From assembly GCF_023168165.1 (NCBI RefSeq), contig NZ_BQYJ01000002.1, positions 682,001 to 746,000 on the forward strand: a stretch of 64,000 nucleotides of DNA. Reading direction: 5' to 3'. The position numbers were made by a program, and so were the translations under genes. The DNA comes from Niallia sp. NCCP-28. GTDB taxonomy: Bacteria > Bacillota > Bacilli > Bacillales > Cytobacillaceae. Below the pieces are notes generated by a model that was not told the DNA's origin, made no database searches, and was given only the letters and a program-made list of their open reading frames with translations. This document shows positions 8,469-16,256 of this stretch, one piece after another; within the stretch, counting starts at the first letter, position 1; each line of letters starts with the position of its first letter.

Positions 8469-8873
8469 GTGGAGGACCGCTTAAAAGGTTTAAAAAAGGC
8501 GATGAAAAATACGTTATTCAAAGAGCTGCAATTTCAAGATGAACATAAGTTTCATATTATAAAAAAAATTCAGCAAGAGCAGGAAACAGATGAGATGGTG
8601 TTGCTTGCTTTGCTGCAATTATTAACAAGCCAAAGAACAGGATTTGAATTAGCAGAATCATTGCGTGCTCGCAGCATTCAGAAGTTTGAAGAGAAAGAAG
8701 GCTTTTTATATACACTGCTGCATCGATTGGAGCAGAAGCAGTATATAACAGGGCAATGGACGGAAGCGGAAGAAAAATATTATCAATTAAATGACAAGGG
8801 ACGAAAATTGCTGCAAAAAGCAGAAAAACAAACAAAATCAAAATATGCGCTAAAAGAATTGCTGGAAGGGTGA
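8469..8873 (+). CDS. PadR-like winged-helix regulator
   Basis: The 134-residue protein carries a PadR-like winged helix (about residues 40-115: LLALLQLLTSQRTGFELAES, EGFLYTLLHRLEQKQYITGQ, YYQLNDKGRKLLQ) after a 40-residue helical N-terminal extension. PadR proteins usually repress neighbouring transporter or membrane genes. GTG 8469 is used because TGGAGGGATTAATA precedes it; the frame extends five codons further into the sigma gene without a better site. It sits between the sigma factor (2 bp) and the SEDS gene (4 bp), so all three are one operon. The effector is unknown. Confidence 0.8.
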   Translation: MEDRLKGLKKAMKNTLFKELQFQDEHKFHIIKKIQQEQETDEMVLLALLQLLTSQRTGFELAESLRARSIQKFEEKEGFLYTLLHRLEQKQYITGQWTEAEEKYYQLNDKGRKLLQKAEKQTKSKYALKELLEG

Positions 8874-8877
8874 AAAA

Positions 8878-10152
8878 ATGCAAGAAAAAAAGGAATCTTT
8901 TCTAAAAGATGTGATAACCCAAATCAAATCAAAGGAAGCGAAAATTTTTATTGAAAAAGAACTGTCTATGCATATAAAAGCAAACAAAATAAGCTGGATG
9001 AAAAAAGGACTCAAAGAACATGAGGCAGAGGAGAAGGCAGTGAGACAAATGGGCAATCCTTTGCAGCTAGGAAGAGATCTGAATAAACTGCACCGGCCAA
9101 AAATAGATTGGGTAATGATAGGTTTGCTTTTTGCAGCATTTGGCTTCGGATTTTTGCCGTTGTTTGTGATGGGGGAAGAATATGATAGCATTAGTTTGAT
9201 AGGGAATAAAATAATGCAATTATTATTTGGAGTAGGCATAGCTGTAAGTGTGATGTTATTTGATTATAGAAAGCTAGAGAAGTGGTGGATGTATTTTTAT
9301 TTAATTGGCTGCGGTATTCTTCTATGTTTGAAACTATTTCCAGGTGTTATGATAAATGGATATACCTATTTACTGATTGCTACTATTCCTGTTAATGGAT
9401 TTTACGCGTTGCCATTTCTTTTTCTTGGCTGGGCAGGAATACTGAATCAGAAAAAATTAAAAGTATGGCAGTTTATTAGTTTATTGCTGTTTTCTTTGGT
9501 GCTATTCAATATGAGTAATCAAAATATCGTACAAATAATGATGTATTTAATAATGGTTTGTGTGATGTTATGGTGGAGTGTGCTTGGAAGAAAACAAGTC
9601 ATCTGGATAACAGGCATTAGTGCAAGTTTTTTTTCTATAAGCATCATTCAATTTTTATTAACGGCAAAAGAGTATCAATTGAGAAGATTAAGGGACTTTT
9701 TGCATCCAGAAAGTTCTTCAGATGCTGGTTTTATTTATCTAAAAATAAAAGAAGTGTTGGCAAATGCTAAATGGTTTGGTTCTTCTAAGATAGTTTCTAT
9801 TCCTGGTAGACATACTGATTTTGCATTTATTTCCATTATAAATGGATATGGTTATATAATAGGTGTATGGACTATTCTAGTACTTATATTGTTTTTATGG
9901 AGAATGGGAAAAATTTTAAATTTAGTGCACGTACAAGATTCATATGCGAAATTATTAGTAATTGGCGGTATGGTTTTATATTTAATTCCAGTTGCATATA
10001 ATTTTGGCATGATATTAGGAGTGTTTCCAATTATTTCTATCTACCTTCCTTTTGTCAGCTATGGAAATCTCCCGCTGTTGCTTCATTCGATTGGCATAGG
10101 AGTAATGTTAAGCATTTATCGCCGAAAAGACTTGCAAAGCAAAGCTATTTAA
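8878..10152 (+). CDS. SEDS (FtsW/RodA/SpoVE) family protein with N-terminal HAAS-like domain
   Basis: The 424-residue protein starts with about 75 soluble residues that look like a HAAS-type prefix (FIEKELSMHIKANKISWMKK, HEAEEKAVRQMGNPLQLGRD). About ten membrane segments follow with SEDS signatures: GRHTDFAFISIINGYGYIIG (large loop with the conserved Asp) and LGVFPIISIYLPFVSYGNLP near the end. SEDS proteins polymerise lipid II glycan strands; the conserved loop Asp is present. The N-terminal domain is typical of PadR-regulated membrane proteins and absent from ordinary FtsW/RodA. Cotranscribed with the sigma and PadR-like genes. It may be a stress-induced glycosyltransferase, or a degenerate SEDS protein with another role. 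Confidence 0.8.
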   Translation: MQEKKESFLKDVITQIKSKEAKIFIEKELSMHIKANKISWMKKGLKEHEAEEKAVRQMGNPLQLGRDLNKLHRPKIDWVMIGLLFAAFGFGFLPLFVMGEEYDSISLIGNKIMQLLFGVGIAVSVMLFDYRKLEKWWMYFYLIGCGILLCLKLFPGVMINGYTYLLIATIPVNGFYALPFLFLGWAGILNQKKLKVWQFISLLLFSLVLFNMSNQNIVQIMMYLIMVCVMLWWSVLGRKQVIWITGISASFFSISIIQFLLTAKEYQLRRLRDFLHPESSSDAGFIYLKIKEVLANAKWFGSSKIVSIPGRHTDFAFISIINGYGYIIGVWTILVLILFLWRMGKILNLVHVQDSYAKLLVIGGMVLYLIPVAYNFGMILGVFPIISIYLPFVSYGNLPLLLHSIGIGVMLSIYRRKDLQSKAI

Positions 10153-10205
10153 ATGCAGACGAAAAAAACAGGACAGTTTCTGCCCTGTTTTTTTCGTCTG
10201 CATTT
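10151..10205. terminator. Bidirectional terminator with perfect 22-bp stem
   Basis: Bases 10151-10172 and 10184-10205 are exact reverse complements around an 11-nt loop; the stem contains A7 and T7 runs, so it works in both directions. It lies between the convergent SEDS and MFS genes and overlaps both stop regions. Confidence 0.9.
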
Positions 10206-11428
10206 TATGAAACTGTTTTCGGTGCAGCTATTTTCTTTCTTTTTACAGCGATTAATAGAATGGCTGCAATGATCGACAATAGAGCAGTGAAATAAAAAAC
10301 GTCGGCTAAACCTCGGTACTCTGCGATATAACCTGCAAACATGGGGCCGATTAAAATGCCGATTGCATAAAAAGACTGATGAAATCCCATAGCAGACATT
10401 TTTAATTCTCCTGGGCTGTGGTGGACAACTTGCCCTAATAATAACGGAAAAACAAACCCTAGACTTAAGCCGATAACAGCGTGCAGCAAGCTTAATGCAA
10501 ATAAATTGTTCGCATATGGAATGAAAAATACAAAAAGGCTGGCAACCGTAAAACAGCATATGAGAATAGATGAGACATAGTTTTGTTTTACTTTAATAAA
10601 TACAAGACTAAAGGTAGCAAAAGCATGGGGAATAAAAAAAGCGCTTGTTAACCATAAAAGGGAGCCTTCTTTTACCCCAAGCTTTGCTGCATACATAGGG
10701 CTAAAGCCAAATATCGTAATGAATAATAAAGAATGTGCAATAAAAGAAAGAAAGGTCATCATTTTTAATTGTGGAATATGCCAAGTCATTTTTATGATGG
10801 ACAAAACATTTTTGTTTTCTGCAATTCTTTCGATTGCTGCTTCTTTAATATTCCATGCTAAAATTCCTCCAAGCAATGCAGAAACAGCGCCAATCCAAAA
10901 GGGAATCTCCCAGCCGAAATACTCTACTAAATAGCCGCAGATAGCCATGCTGGCAAATTGTGAAAATACGGTCAAAAATTGCAGGATGCTCATGGCTTTA
11001 GAAGATTCTTCTTTTGAAAAATAATTAGAATAAAGGATGGTAGCCATTACCCACATAGAAGCGGTGATGCCTGCTAGCAATCTAGCAAGTAAAATGATGT
11101 AAAAAGACTCAGAAATCAAAAATAGAGCACAGCTTATTAAGGCCATCACAAATCCGAGTACAAGCAAATAGCGTCTCATCCCATGAAGCAAATCAGATAA
11201 AATCCCAAGAGGGAAGCGAAATAGTATTTGAGTAATTCCATAACTTCCTAAAATAAAGCCAATTGAATTATAGGAAAAACCAATGTTTTCTAAATATAAA
11301 CCAAAAACAGGTGTGTAAATATAAATTGCAAACCAAAAGAAAAATACAGAGGATAAAAATAAAAAATGATTTTTTTTTGCATAGCTATTTTTAGCGGATG
11401 CAGGCAATTGCTTATGTAATACGCTCAT
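10205..11428 (-). CDS. MFS transporter, 12-TM
   Basis: A 407-residue membrane protein with about 12 hydrophobic segments. Motif A appears as FPLGILSDLLHGMRRYLL (about residues 72-89) and TM4 has LARLLAGITASMW. It belongs to the sugar/drug MFS exporters that lack family-specific signatures, so the substrate is open. The ATG at 11428 has AAAGGA about 13 bases upstream on its strand. It is transcribed toward the SEDS gene and ends in the shared terminator. The regulator at 11613-12368, on the same strand upstream, is separated by a terminator and need not control it. Confidence 0.8.
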   Translation of the reverse strand: MSVLHKQLPASAKNSYAKKNHFLFLSSVFFFWFAIYIYTPVFGLYLENIGFSYNSIGFILGSYGITQILFRFPLGILSDLLHGMRRYLLVLGFVMALISCALFLISESFYIILLARLLAGITASMWVMATILYSNYFSKEESSKAMSILQFLTVFSQFASMAICGYLVEYFGWEIPFWIGAVSALLGGILAWNIKEAAIERIAENKNVLSIIKMTWHIPQLKMMTFLSFIAHSLLFITIFGFSPMYAAKLGVKEGSLLWLTSAFFIPHAFATFSLVFIKVKQNYVSSILICCFTVASLFVFFIPYANNLFALSLLHAVIGLSLGFVFPLLLGQVVHHSPGELKMSAMGFHQSFYAIGILIGPMFAGYIAEYRGLADVFYFTALLSIIAAILLIAVKRKKIAAPKTVS

Positions 11429-11573
11429 TATCGCAGCAGATCCTTTCTGAATAGGTTAGAATCAATTTTTTGTATGGTACAAGCTGTTAATGAATACAGC
11501 TTGCTAATAAAAGTTTTTATTTTGCATTTATCTTTTTAGAAAAACATTAAATCGTCTAATGATTATTGCACTT

Positions 11574-11606
11574 TTAAAAACCACCTCCTGTTTTTTAGAG
11601 GTGGTT
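11574..11606 (-). terminator. Intrinsic terminator of the DeoR-family gene
   Basis: AACCACCTC (11579-11587) pairs with GAGGTGGTT (11598-11606); on the minus strand the hairpin is followed by TTTTTAAAAG. Confidence 0.8.
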
Positions 11607-11612
11607 TATCTT

Positions 11613-12368
11613 TTACGTTGCTACAATCAATTCGAGATTATTTTCATTTGCAAAATCTTTATAAGCTTCTGCTGGATCTTGGTCTGTCACTAAATAGTCA
11701 ATTTCGTTTAAGCTGCAATAGGTCATTAATGCATATTTATCAAATTTTAAATGATCTACCAGCAAGTAGACTTGAGAGCTTCTTTCTACCACATTTTTTT
11801 TGATTTCACTTTCTAAAGGAGACGAGTTTGTCACACCGTTGGAAAGTGAAATGCCTGTAGAGGCCATAAATGCTTTGTTAATATTATATGCTTTAATCAC
11901 ATCCATGCTTTTGACACTTGTAAATGCTTTTGTTTTTCTTTCCAGTACGCCGCCTAGTGTAATAACATTTAAATTTTCGTACGGCAATGCTTGAATAATA
12001 AAATCCAGATTATTGGTGATAATTGTTAATTGTTTGGTCTTTAAATATTCTAACATTTCTAGCGTAGTAGTGCCGGAATCAATGAAAATAATATCATCAT
12101 CTTCTACAAACTCAGCAGCCGCTTTTCCGATTAATTCTTTTTCTGTTTTATTTTGAATCTGCCGATCATGGAAGGAGACGAGGTTGCTGTGATTGATTGC
12201 GACTCCTCCATATACTTTTTTTAGAAGCCCATTTTCTACTAGTTCTTGGACATCCCGTCTAATCGTATTTTTGGAAACATCAAATACGGTAACCAGTTCA
12301 TCTAAAGAGACTGTTTGATGTTCTAATACAAAATCTTGTATTTGTTTTATCCTTTTTGTTTTTAACAT
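11613..12368 (-). CDS. DeoR-family transcriptional regulator
   Basis: The 251-residue protein has the DeoR N-terminal helix-turn-helix (VSLDELVTVFDVSKNTIRRD at about residues 19-38, then GLLKKVYGGVAI) and the DeoR C-terminal sugar-phosphate sensor domain (IGKAAAEFVEDDDIIFIDSG, TTTLEML, NLDFIIQALP, LGGVLERKT). Such proteins usually repress sugar operons until a phosphorylated intermediate appears. The ATG at 12368 is preceded on its strand by GGGTGGGG. It is divergent from the mannoside operon over a 518-bp region with two cre-like sites, and so may help control that operon; no separate target gene is adjacent. Confidence 0.85.
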   Translation of the reverse strand: MLKTKRIKQIQDFVLEHQTVSLDELVTVFDVSKNTIRRDVQELVENGLLKKVYGGVAINHSNLVSFHDRQIQNKTEKELIGKAAAEFVEDDDIIFIDSGTTTLEMLEYLKTKQLTIITNNLDFIIQALPYENLNVITLGGVLERKTKAFTSVKSMDVIKAYNINKAFMASTGISLSNGVTNSSPLESEIKKNVVERSSQVYLLVDHLKFDKYALMTYCSLNEIDYLVTDQDPAEAYKDFANENNLELIVAT

Positions 12369-12499
12369 AGGTTCCCCACCCTTATTTCATCAATTATCAA
12401 ACAGATTAGCTATTATTCATAAAAAATGACAAAAAATAAGAAAATACTCAAAACTTATGCAGATATTTCTATTTATTGTATTTTTAGGAATGAAACCAA

Positions 12500-12514
12500 A
12501 TGTAAGCGTTATTA
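12500..12514. promoter_or_regulatory. cre-like site (one mismatch)
   Basis: ATGTAAGCGTTATTA fits the CcpA consensus WTGNAANCGNWNNCW except position 14. It lies in the region between the DeoR gene and the mannoside operon. The rest of this gap is very AT-rich without a gene. Confidence 0.45.
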
Positions 12515-12737
12515 TTTTTGTTTCATTTCCTATTCATATTGATAGTATACCAAAAAATAACCAAAACTTCATCAAAAATATCAAAAAATGTAAGTGGATA
12601 CATAAAGTGCGATTTTTTTATGCAGGATCTAGTAAAAACTTTATAAAAAAATAAATATATATACGAGAGAAACTATATCATTGTTTGATTAATTTAAAAA
12701 ATGTCGAAAATAGTAGGAAGAAAAATATTTATATATA

Positions 12738-12767
12738 TTGACATATATCATGTATATCAAGTATGTT
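12738..12767 (+). promoter_or_regulatory. Promoter of the mannoside operon with palindrome in the spacer
   Basis: TTGACA (12738-12743) and TATGTT (12762-12767) are 18 bp apart. The spacer holds TGACATATATCATGTATATC plus A (12739-12759), a 21-bp imperfect palindrome centred at 12749 with most positions symmetric. This is where a repressor would block polymerase; the GntR/LacI-type protein at the end of the operon is the likeliest binder. Confidence 0.6.
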
Positions 12768-12825
12768 ATGTGTATGAAATAGTTTATATAAATAAGGGGG
12801 GAGCCAAAAAAATTTTTGTATTATT

Positions 12826-12840
12826 ATGTAAGCGTTTCCT
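12826..12840 (+). promoter_or_regulatory. cre box (CcpA site) in the leader of the mannoside operon
   Basis: ATGTAAGCGTTTCCT matches WTGNAANCGNWNNCW at every fixed position. It lies about 50 bp downstream of the likely transcription start and 46 bp before the start codon, a roadblock position for carbon catabolite repression. Confidence 0.8.
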
Positions 12841-12886
12841 TTTTTTTGCGTCAGCACTTTTATTATTAAACGGGAGAGAGGTTTTA

Positions 12887-14254
12887 ATGATGGGTAGGAC
12901 GAGAGTATGGATTGTTGGACTTATAGTAGTTTGTTTTTTGCTAGGTGCATGTTCTAATCAAAGCTCAACGAAAAAGGAAGAAAAGGATAATACAATAACA
13001 ATAACGTATAGATCTGGCGGAGGCGCTAATGCTGGATTAACTGAATGGTTGAATCAAGAAGTAATTCCAGAATTTGAGAAAAAAAATAAGGGAGCAAAAA
13101 TAGAACTCTCCCCACTTAATGTGTCAGAAGGAGATTACTTTGCGAAGATTGCTCTTATGCTGAAATCAAAAAACACTGCTCCAGATATTGTTACAGAGGA
13201 TACCTTTATGGTTAATTCTGATGCGAGTGCTGGATATTTAGAACCTTTAGATGACAAAATTAAAAATTGGGATGATTGGAATAATTTTACTGAAAATGTA
13301 AAGCAAGGTGTTATGGCCCAAGATGGGAAAATATATGGTGTGCCATATAATACCGATTCCCGTGGAATTTGGTATAACAAGGAATTGTTGAAAGAAGCGG
13401 GCATAGAAGTTCCATGGCAGCCAAAAACATGGGAAGATATTTTAAGTGCCGCAACAGCAATTAAAAAGAAATTTGGCAAAGATGTTACTCCTCTTTGGAT
13501 GAATTCCGGCAAAGCCACTGGAGAAGCTACTTCTATGCAAACATTTGAAATGCTGTTATATGGTACGGAAGATCCATTATATGATCAAGAGAGCAAAAAA
13601 TGGATTGTTAAAAGCGATGGACTGTTAAATACATTTCAATTTATTGATGACGTTTATGAAAAAGGTTTAGGTGCAAATTTATCACAAGTACTAAATGGTC
13701 AAGGTTCCACAATTGCTTATCAGCAGCTTCTTCCAAAAGGTAAGCTTGCAATGGGGATAGATGGAATTTGGCAAACTGGAAACTGGAGAGAAGATGGAGC
13801 AGCACCGTGGAAAGAAGCTTTTGAAGTTCTTGGTTTTGCGCCAATGCCAACAGAAAATGGTCAAGGTTCGGGCAGTGTGACTATGTCGGGAGGTTGGGCA
13901 TTTTCTATTCCAAAAAATGGAGACAACCAAGATTTAGCTTGGGAATTTATTCAATTTGCTTCTAGTAAAGAAAAGAACTTATCACTTCTGCTTAAAGATC
14001 GCAGCTTAACACCGAGAGATGATGTGGCAAAAGATCCAACCTATCAAGAGATTCCTATGTTTAAAGAAGCTACAGAGTTTTTGCAAAATGCTCAATTCAG
14101 ACCAGCAGTAGATAAATATCCAAATGTATCAACTATCATACAGACACTTGTAGAAGATGTTGCAACAAATAAATTAACTCCTGAGCAAGCTGCAGATCAA
14201 TATAAAGCAAATGTAACAAAATTAGTCGGAGAAGATTTAGTGATAGAAAGATAA
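12887..14254 (+). CDS. ABC transporter sugar-binding lipoprotein (family 1 solute-binding)
   Basis: A 455-residue extracellular solute-binding protein. The signal peptide ends in the lipobox LLGAC, with the lipid-modified Cys at residue 22. The mature part has family 1 features: TYRSGGGANAGLTEWLNQEV, VPYNTDSRGIWYNKELLKEA, SGGWAFSIPKNG. It binds a sugar outside the membrane and hands it to the two permeases that follow. The open frame extends much further upstream, but the cre box and promoter lie there; ATG 12887 (or 12890) follows GGGAGAGAGG. The linked alpha-mannosidase suggests alpha-mannosides as ligand. The stop codon lies within a reversed copy of a dispersed repeat. Confidence 0.9.
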   Translation: MMGRTRVWIVGLIVVCFLLGACSNQSSTKKEEKDNTITITYRSGGGANAGLTEWLNQEVIPEFEKKNKGAKIELSPLNVSEGDYFAKIALMLKSKNTAPDIVTEDTFMVNSDASAGYLEPLDDKIKNWDDWNNFTENVKQGVMAQDGKIYGVPYNTDSRGIWYNKELLKEAGIEVPWQPKTWEDILSAATAIKKKFGKDVTPLWMNSGKATGEATSMQTFEMLLYGTEDPLYDQESKKWIVKSDGLLNTFQFIDDVYEKGLGANLSQVLNGQGSTIAYQQLLPKGKLAMGIDGIWQTGNWREDGAAPWKEAFEVLGFAPMPTENGQGSGSVTMSGGWAFSIPKNGDNQDLAWEFIQFASSKEKNLSLLLKDRSLTPRDDVAKDPTYQEIPMFKEATEFLQNAQFRPAVDKYPNVSTIIQTLVEDVATNKLTPEQAADQYKANVTKLVGEDLVIER

Positions 14255-14385
14255 AGTGAAACTTTAATCAGTGAGGAGTTTCTCTATCCCCGGAGATTGT
14301 TCGTGAAATAAATCGGACTTTTATTCTGCAAGTTTTTGTCCAGCTAAAGTTCGTGTTTTCTTTCTTAATCTAGGGGAAGGAGAAA
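14251..14385 (-). repeat. Dispersed repeat, family 2, copy B, inside the mannoside operon
   Basis: Read on the minus strand it has ATAAAAGTCCGATT, CTCACTGATTAAAGTTTCAC and TTTAT in the same order as copy A. The plus-strand TAA that ends the binding-protein gene is part of the element's terminal ATAAAGTGAAAC. It fills most of the 221-bp space between binding protein and first permease, and could act as a hairpin that lowers expression of the downstream genes or protects the upstream mRNA. Confidence 0.65.
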
Positions 14386-14475
14386 TTTCGTTAAATAAGG
14401 ATAAAAGGACATCCCTCAAAATTAATTATGCTTATGTTGTTTTGGGGGGTGAATCCACTAAAGTGAGGTGTTTAA

Positions 14476-15390
14476 ATGAAAACCGAACCTATCCTATCAG
14501 CTCCAACTAATAAAAAAATGAAAAAAGGCCATAAAATCCGGGGCTCTTTCTTATTTTTATTGCCTGCCTGGATACTTCTTTTCATATTTTTTGTGGGACC
14601 AATAGCGTTGACGTTCTATTTTGCATTTACCAATTTAGCTTTAACAGGATCCGAAGCACAAAGCATAAAATTTGTCGGTTTTCAAAACTTTGTCACAATG
14701 TTTGAAGATCCTAATTTTAAAACTAGTTTAATTAATACGATTGTATTTTTGGTTTTTTCTGCAGTGGTTGGCCAACAAGTTTTGGGCTTTATTTTAGCAT
14801 TATTAATGAAAGAAAAAAATAAATCATTTCGAAGAATTATTGGCATTATTATCATTGCAGGATGGGTAACTCCCGAAATTGTTGTTGCCTTTTGCTGGGT
14901 AGCTTTTTTAAGCGATAATGGAACGTTAAATACTATTTTAAATGGCCTGGGATTAGAATCGATAACATGGCTGTATTCGTTCCCTATGGTAAGTGTAATC
15001 ATTGCTAACATATGGCATGGCACAGCTTTTTCTATGCTAGTTTTTCAAGCATCTTTAGACGATGTGCCAAAATCAATTGAAGAAGCCGCAAAAATAGATG
15101 GTGCAACAAGGCTTCAGACACTTTTGAAAATTGTGCTTCCAATGGTAAAAGGTTCAATCGTAACGAATATGATACTAGTGACATTACAAACCTTAGGTGT
15201 CTTTACCCTGATATTTGCAATGACTGGTGGAGGGCCAGGGACATCTACACAAACTTTGCCGATTTTTATGTATAATCAAGCCTTTGTCAATTATCAATTG
15301 GGTTATGGAACTGCAATATCACTTGTTTTGCTGGTAATAGGAATTATAGCAAGTTTAATATATATGCGTTCCATGAAAGCAAATGTGTAG
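14476..15390 (+). CDS. ABC sugar transporter permease (MalF/UgpA type)
   Basis: The 304-residue protein has six membrane segments and the inner-membrane permease signature EEAAKIDGATRLQTLLKIVL PMVKG, in which the EAA loop contacts the ATPase (about residues 203-228). The N-terminus has about 20 cytosolic residues. It forms the channel with the next gene's product. ATG 14476 follows GTGAGGTG. No ATP-binding subunit is encoded here; such importers in Bacillus share one ATPase (MsmX) encoded elsewhere. Confidence 0.9.
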   Translation: MKTEPILSAPTNKKMKKGHKIRGSFLFLLPAWILLFIFFVGPIALTFYFAFTNLALTGSEAQSIKFVGFQNFVTMFEDPNFKTSLINTIVFLVFSAVVGQQVLGFILALLMKEKNKSFRRIIGIIIIAGWVTPEIVVAFCWVAFLSDNGTLNTILNGLGLESITWLYSFPMVSVIIANIWHGTAFSMLVFQASLDDVPKSIEEAAKIDGATRLQTLLKIVLPMVKGSIVTNMILVTLQTLGVFTLIFAMTGGGPGTSTQTLPIFMYNQAFVNYQLGYGTAISLVLLVIGIIASLIYMRSMKANV

Positions 15391-15411
15391 GGAGAGGGGG
15401 CAACTCTTAAT

Positions 15412-16236
15412 ATGAATCGTTTTAAAAGAGAAAAAATTATTCCGTATATTGTTTTAACATTAATCGGCATTGGATTTCTACTCCCGTTGCTTTGGGTATT
15501 GCTGGCTGCATTTGATCCGAATGCACAGCAGGCGCTAAAAATGCCCAAATCATTGACGCTAGCTAATTTTCAATCTATCTTGTCAGACCCAGCTACGGTC
15601 AAGTCCTTTTTTATCGGCATCTTTTTATCCTTTGGTCAAGCCATATTGGTAGTAATAGTAGCTGGTTTAGCCGCTTATCCATTATCTAGATATACATTAA
15701 AATATAAAAAACCATTTATGTATACCGTTTTATTTATGACTTCTCTTCCCATTACTGCAGTAATGGTGCCAGTTTATCAACTTTTCATATTTATGAATTT
15801 ACAAGATAGCCTTATTGGAACCATGCTTTTTTTGACTGCATCAGGATTGCCTTATGGAATTTGGATGATGAAAAATTTTATGGACGCTGTTCCTTTAGAA
15901 CTAGAGGAATCAGCATGGGTTGATGGTGCATCTGTATGGAAGAGTTTGCAAAAAATCGTTTCTCCATTAATGCTGCCAGGTATTTGTACGGTTGGAATCT
16001 TTACATTTACAGGAAGTTGGGGCAATTTTTTTGTTCCTTATATTTTGATACAAACTCCGGAAAAATTTCCAGCTTCTGTAACTATTTTTCAATTCTTCGG
16101 AAGCTATGGAATGATTGAATATGGAAAACTAGCAGCCTTTTCCTTATTGTATACTTTTCCCGCAGTGGTGCTTTATATTTTTTCCCAACGATTTATGTCA
16201 CAAGGTTTTAGCCTTGGTGGAGCTTCAAAAGGATAA
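15412..16236 (+). CDS. ABC sugar transporter permease (MalG/UgpE type)
   Basis: The 274-residue protein has six membrane segments and the EAA loop LEESAWVDGASVWKSLQKIV (about residues 163-182). GGGAGAGGGGG lies just before the ATG at 15412, 21 bp after the first permease. With that permease, the binding lipoprotein and an ATPase encoded elsewhere it forms a carbohydrate importer. The alpha-mannosidase gene follows after about 20 bp. Confidence 0.9.
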   Translation: MNRFKREKIIPYIVLTLIGIGFLLPLLWVLLAAFDPNAQQALKMPKSLTLANFQSILSDPATVKSFFIGIFLSFGQAILVVIVAGLAAYPLSRYTLKYKKPFMYTVLFMTSLPITAVMVPVYQLFIFMNLQDSLIGTMLFLTASGLPYGIWMMKNFMDAVPLELEESAWVDGASVWKSLQKIVSPLMLPGICTVGIFTFTGSWGNFFVPYILIQTPEKFPASVTIFQFFGSYGMIEYGKLAAFSLLYTFPAVVLYIFSQRFMSQGFSLGGASKG

Positions 16237-16256
16237 TAATATTGCAAGGAGGAATA

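Noticed and set aside
12701-12886. Longer N-terminus for the sugar-binding lipoprotein
   Set aside because: The extension would place promoter, palindrome and cre box inside the gene and would hide the lipoprotein signal peptide.
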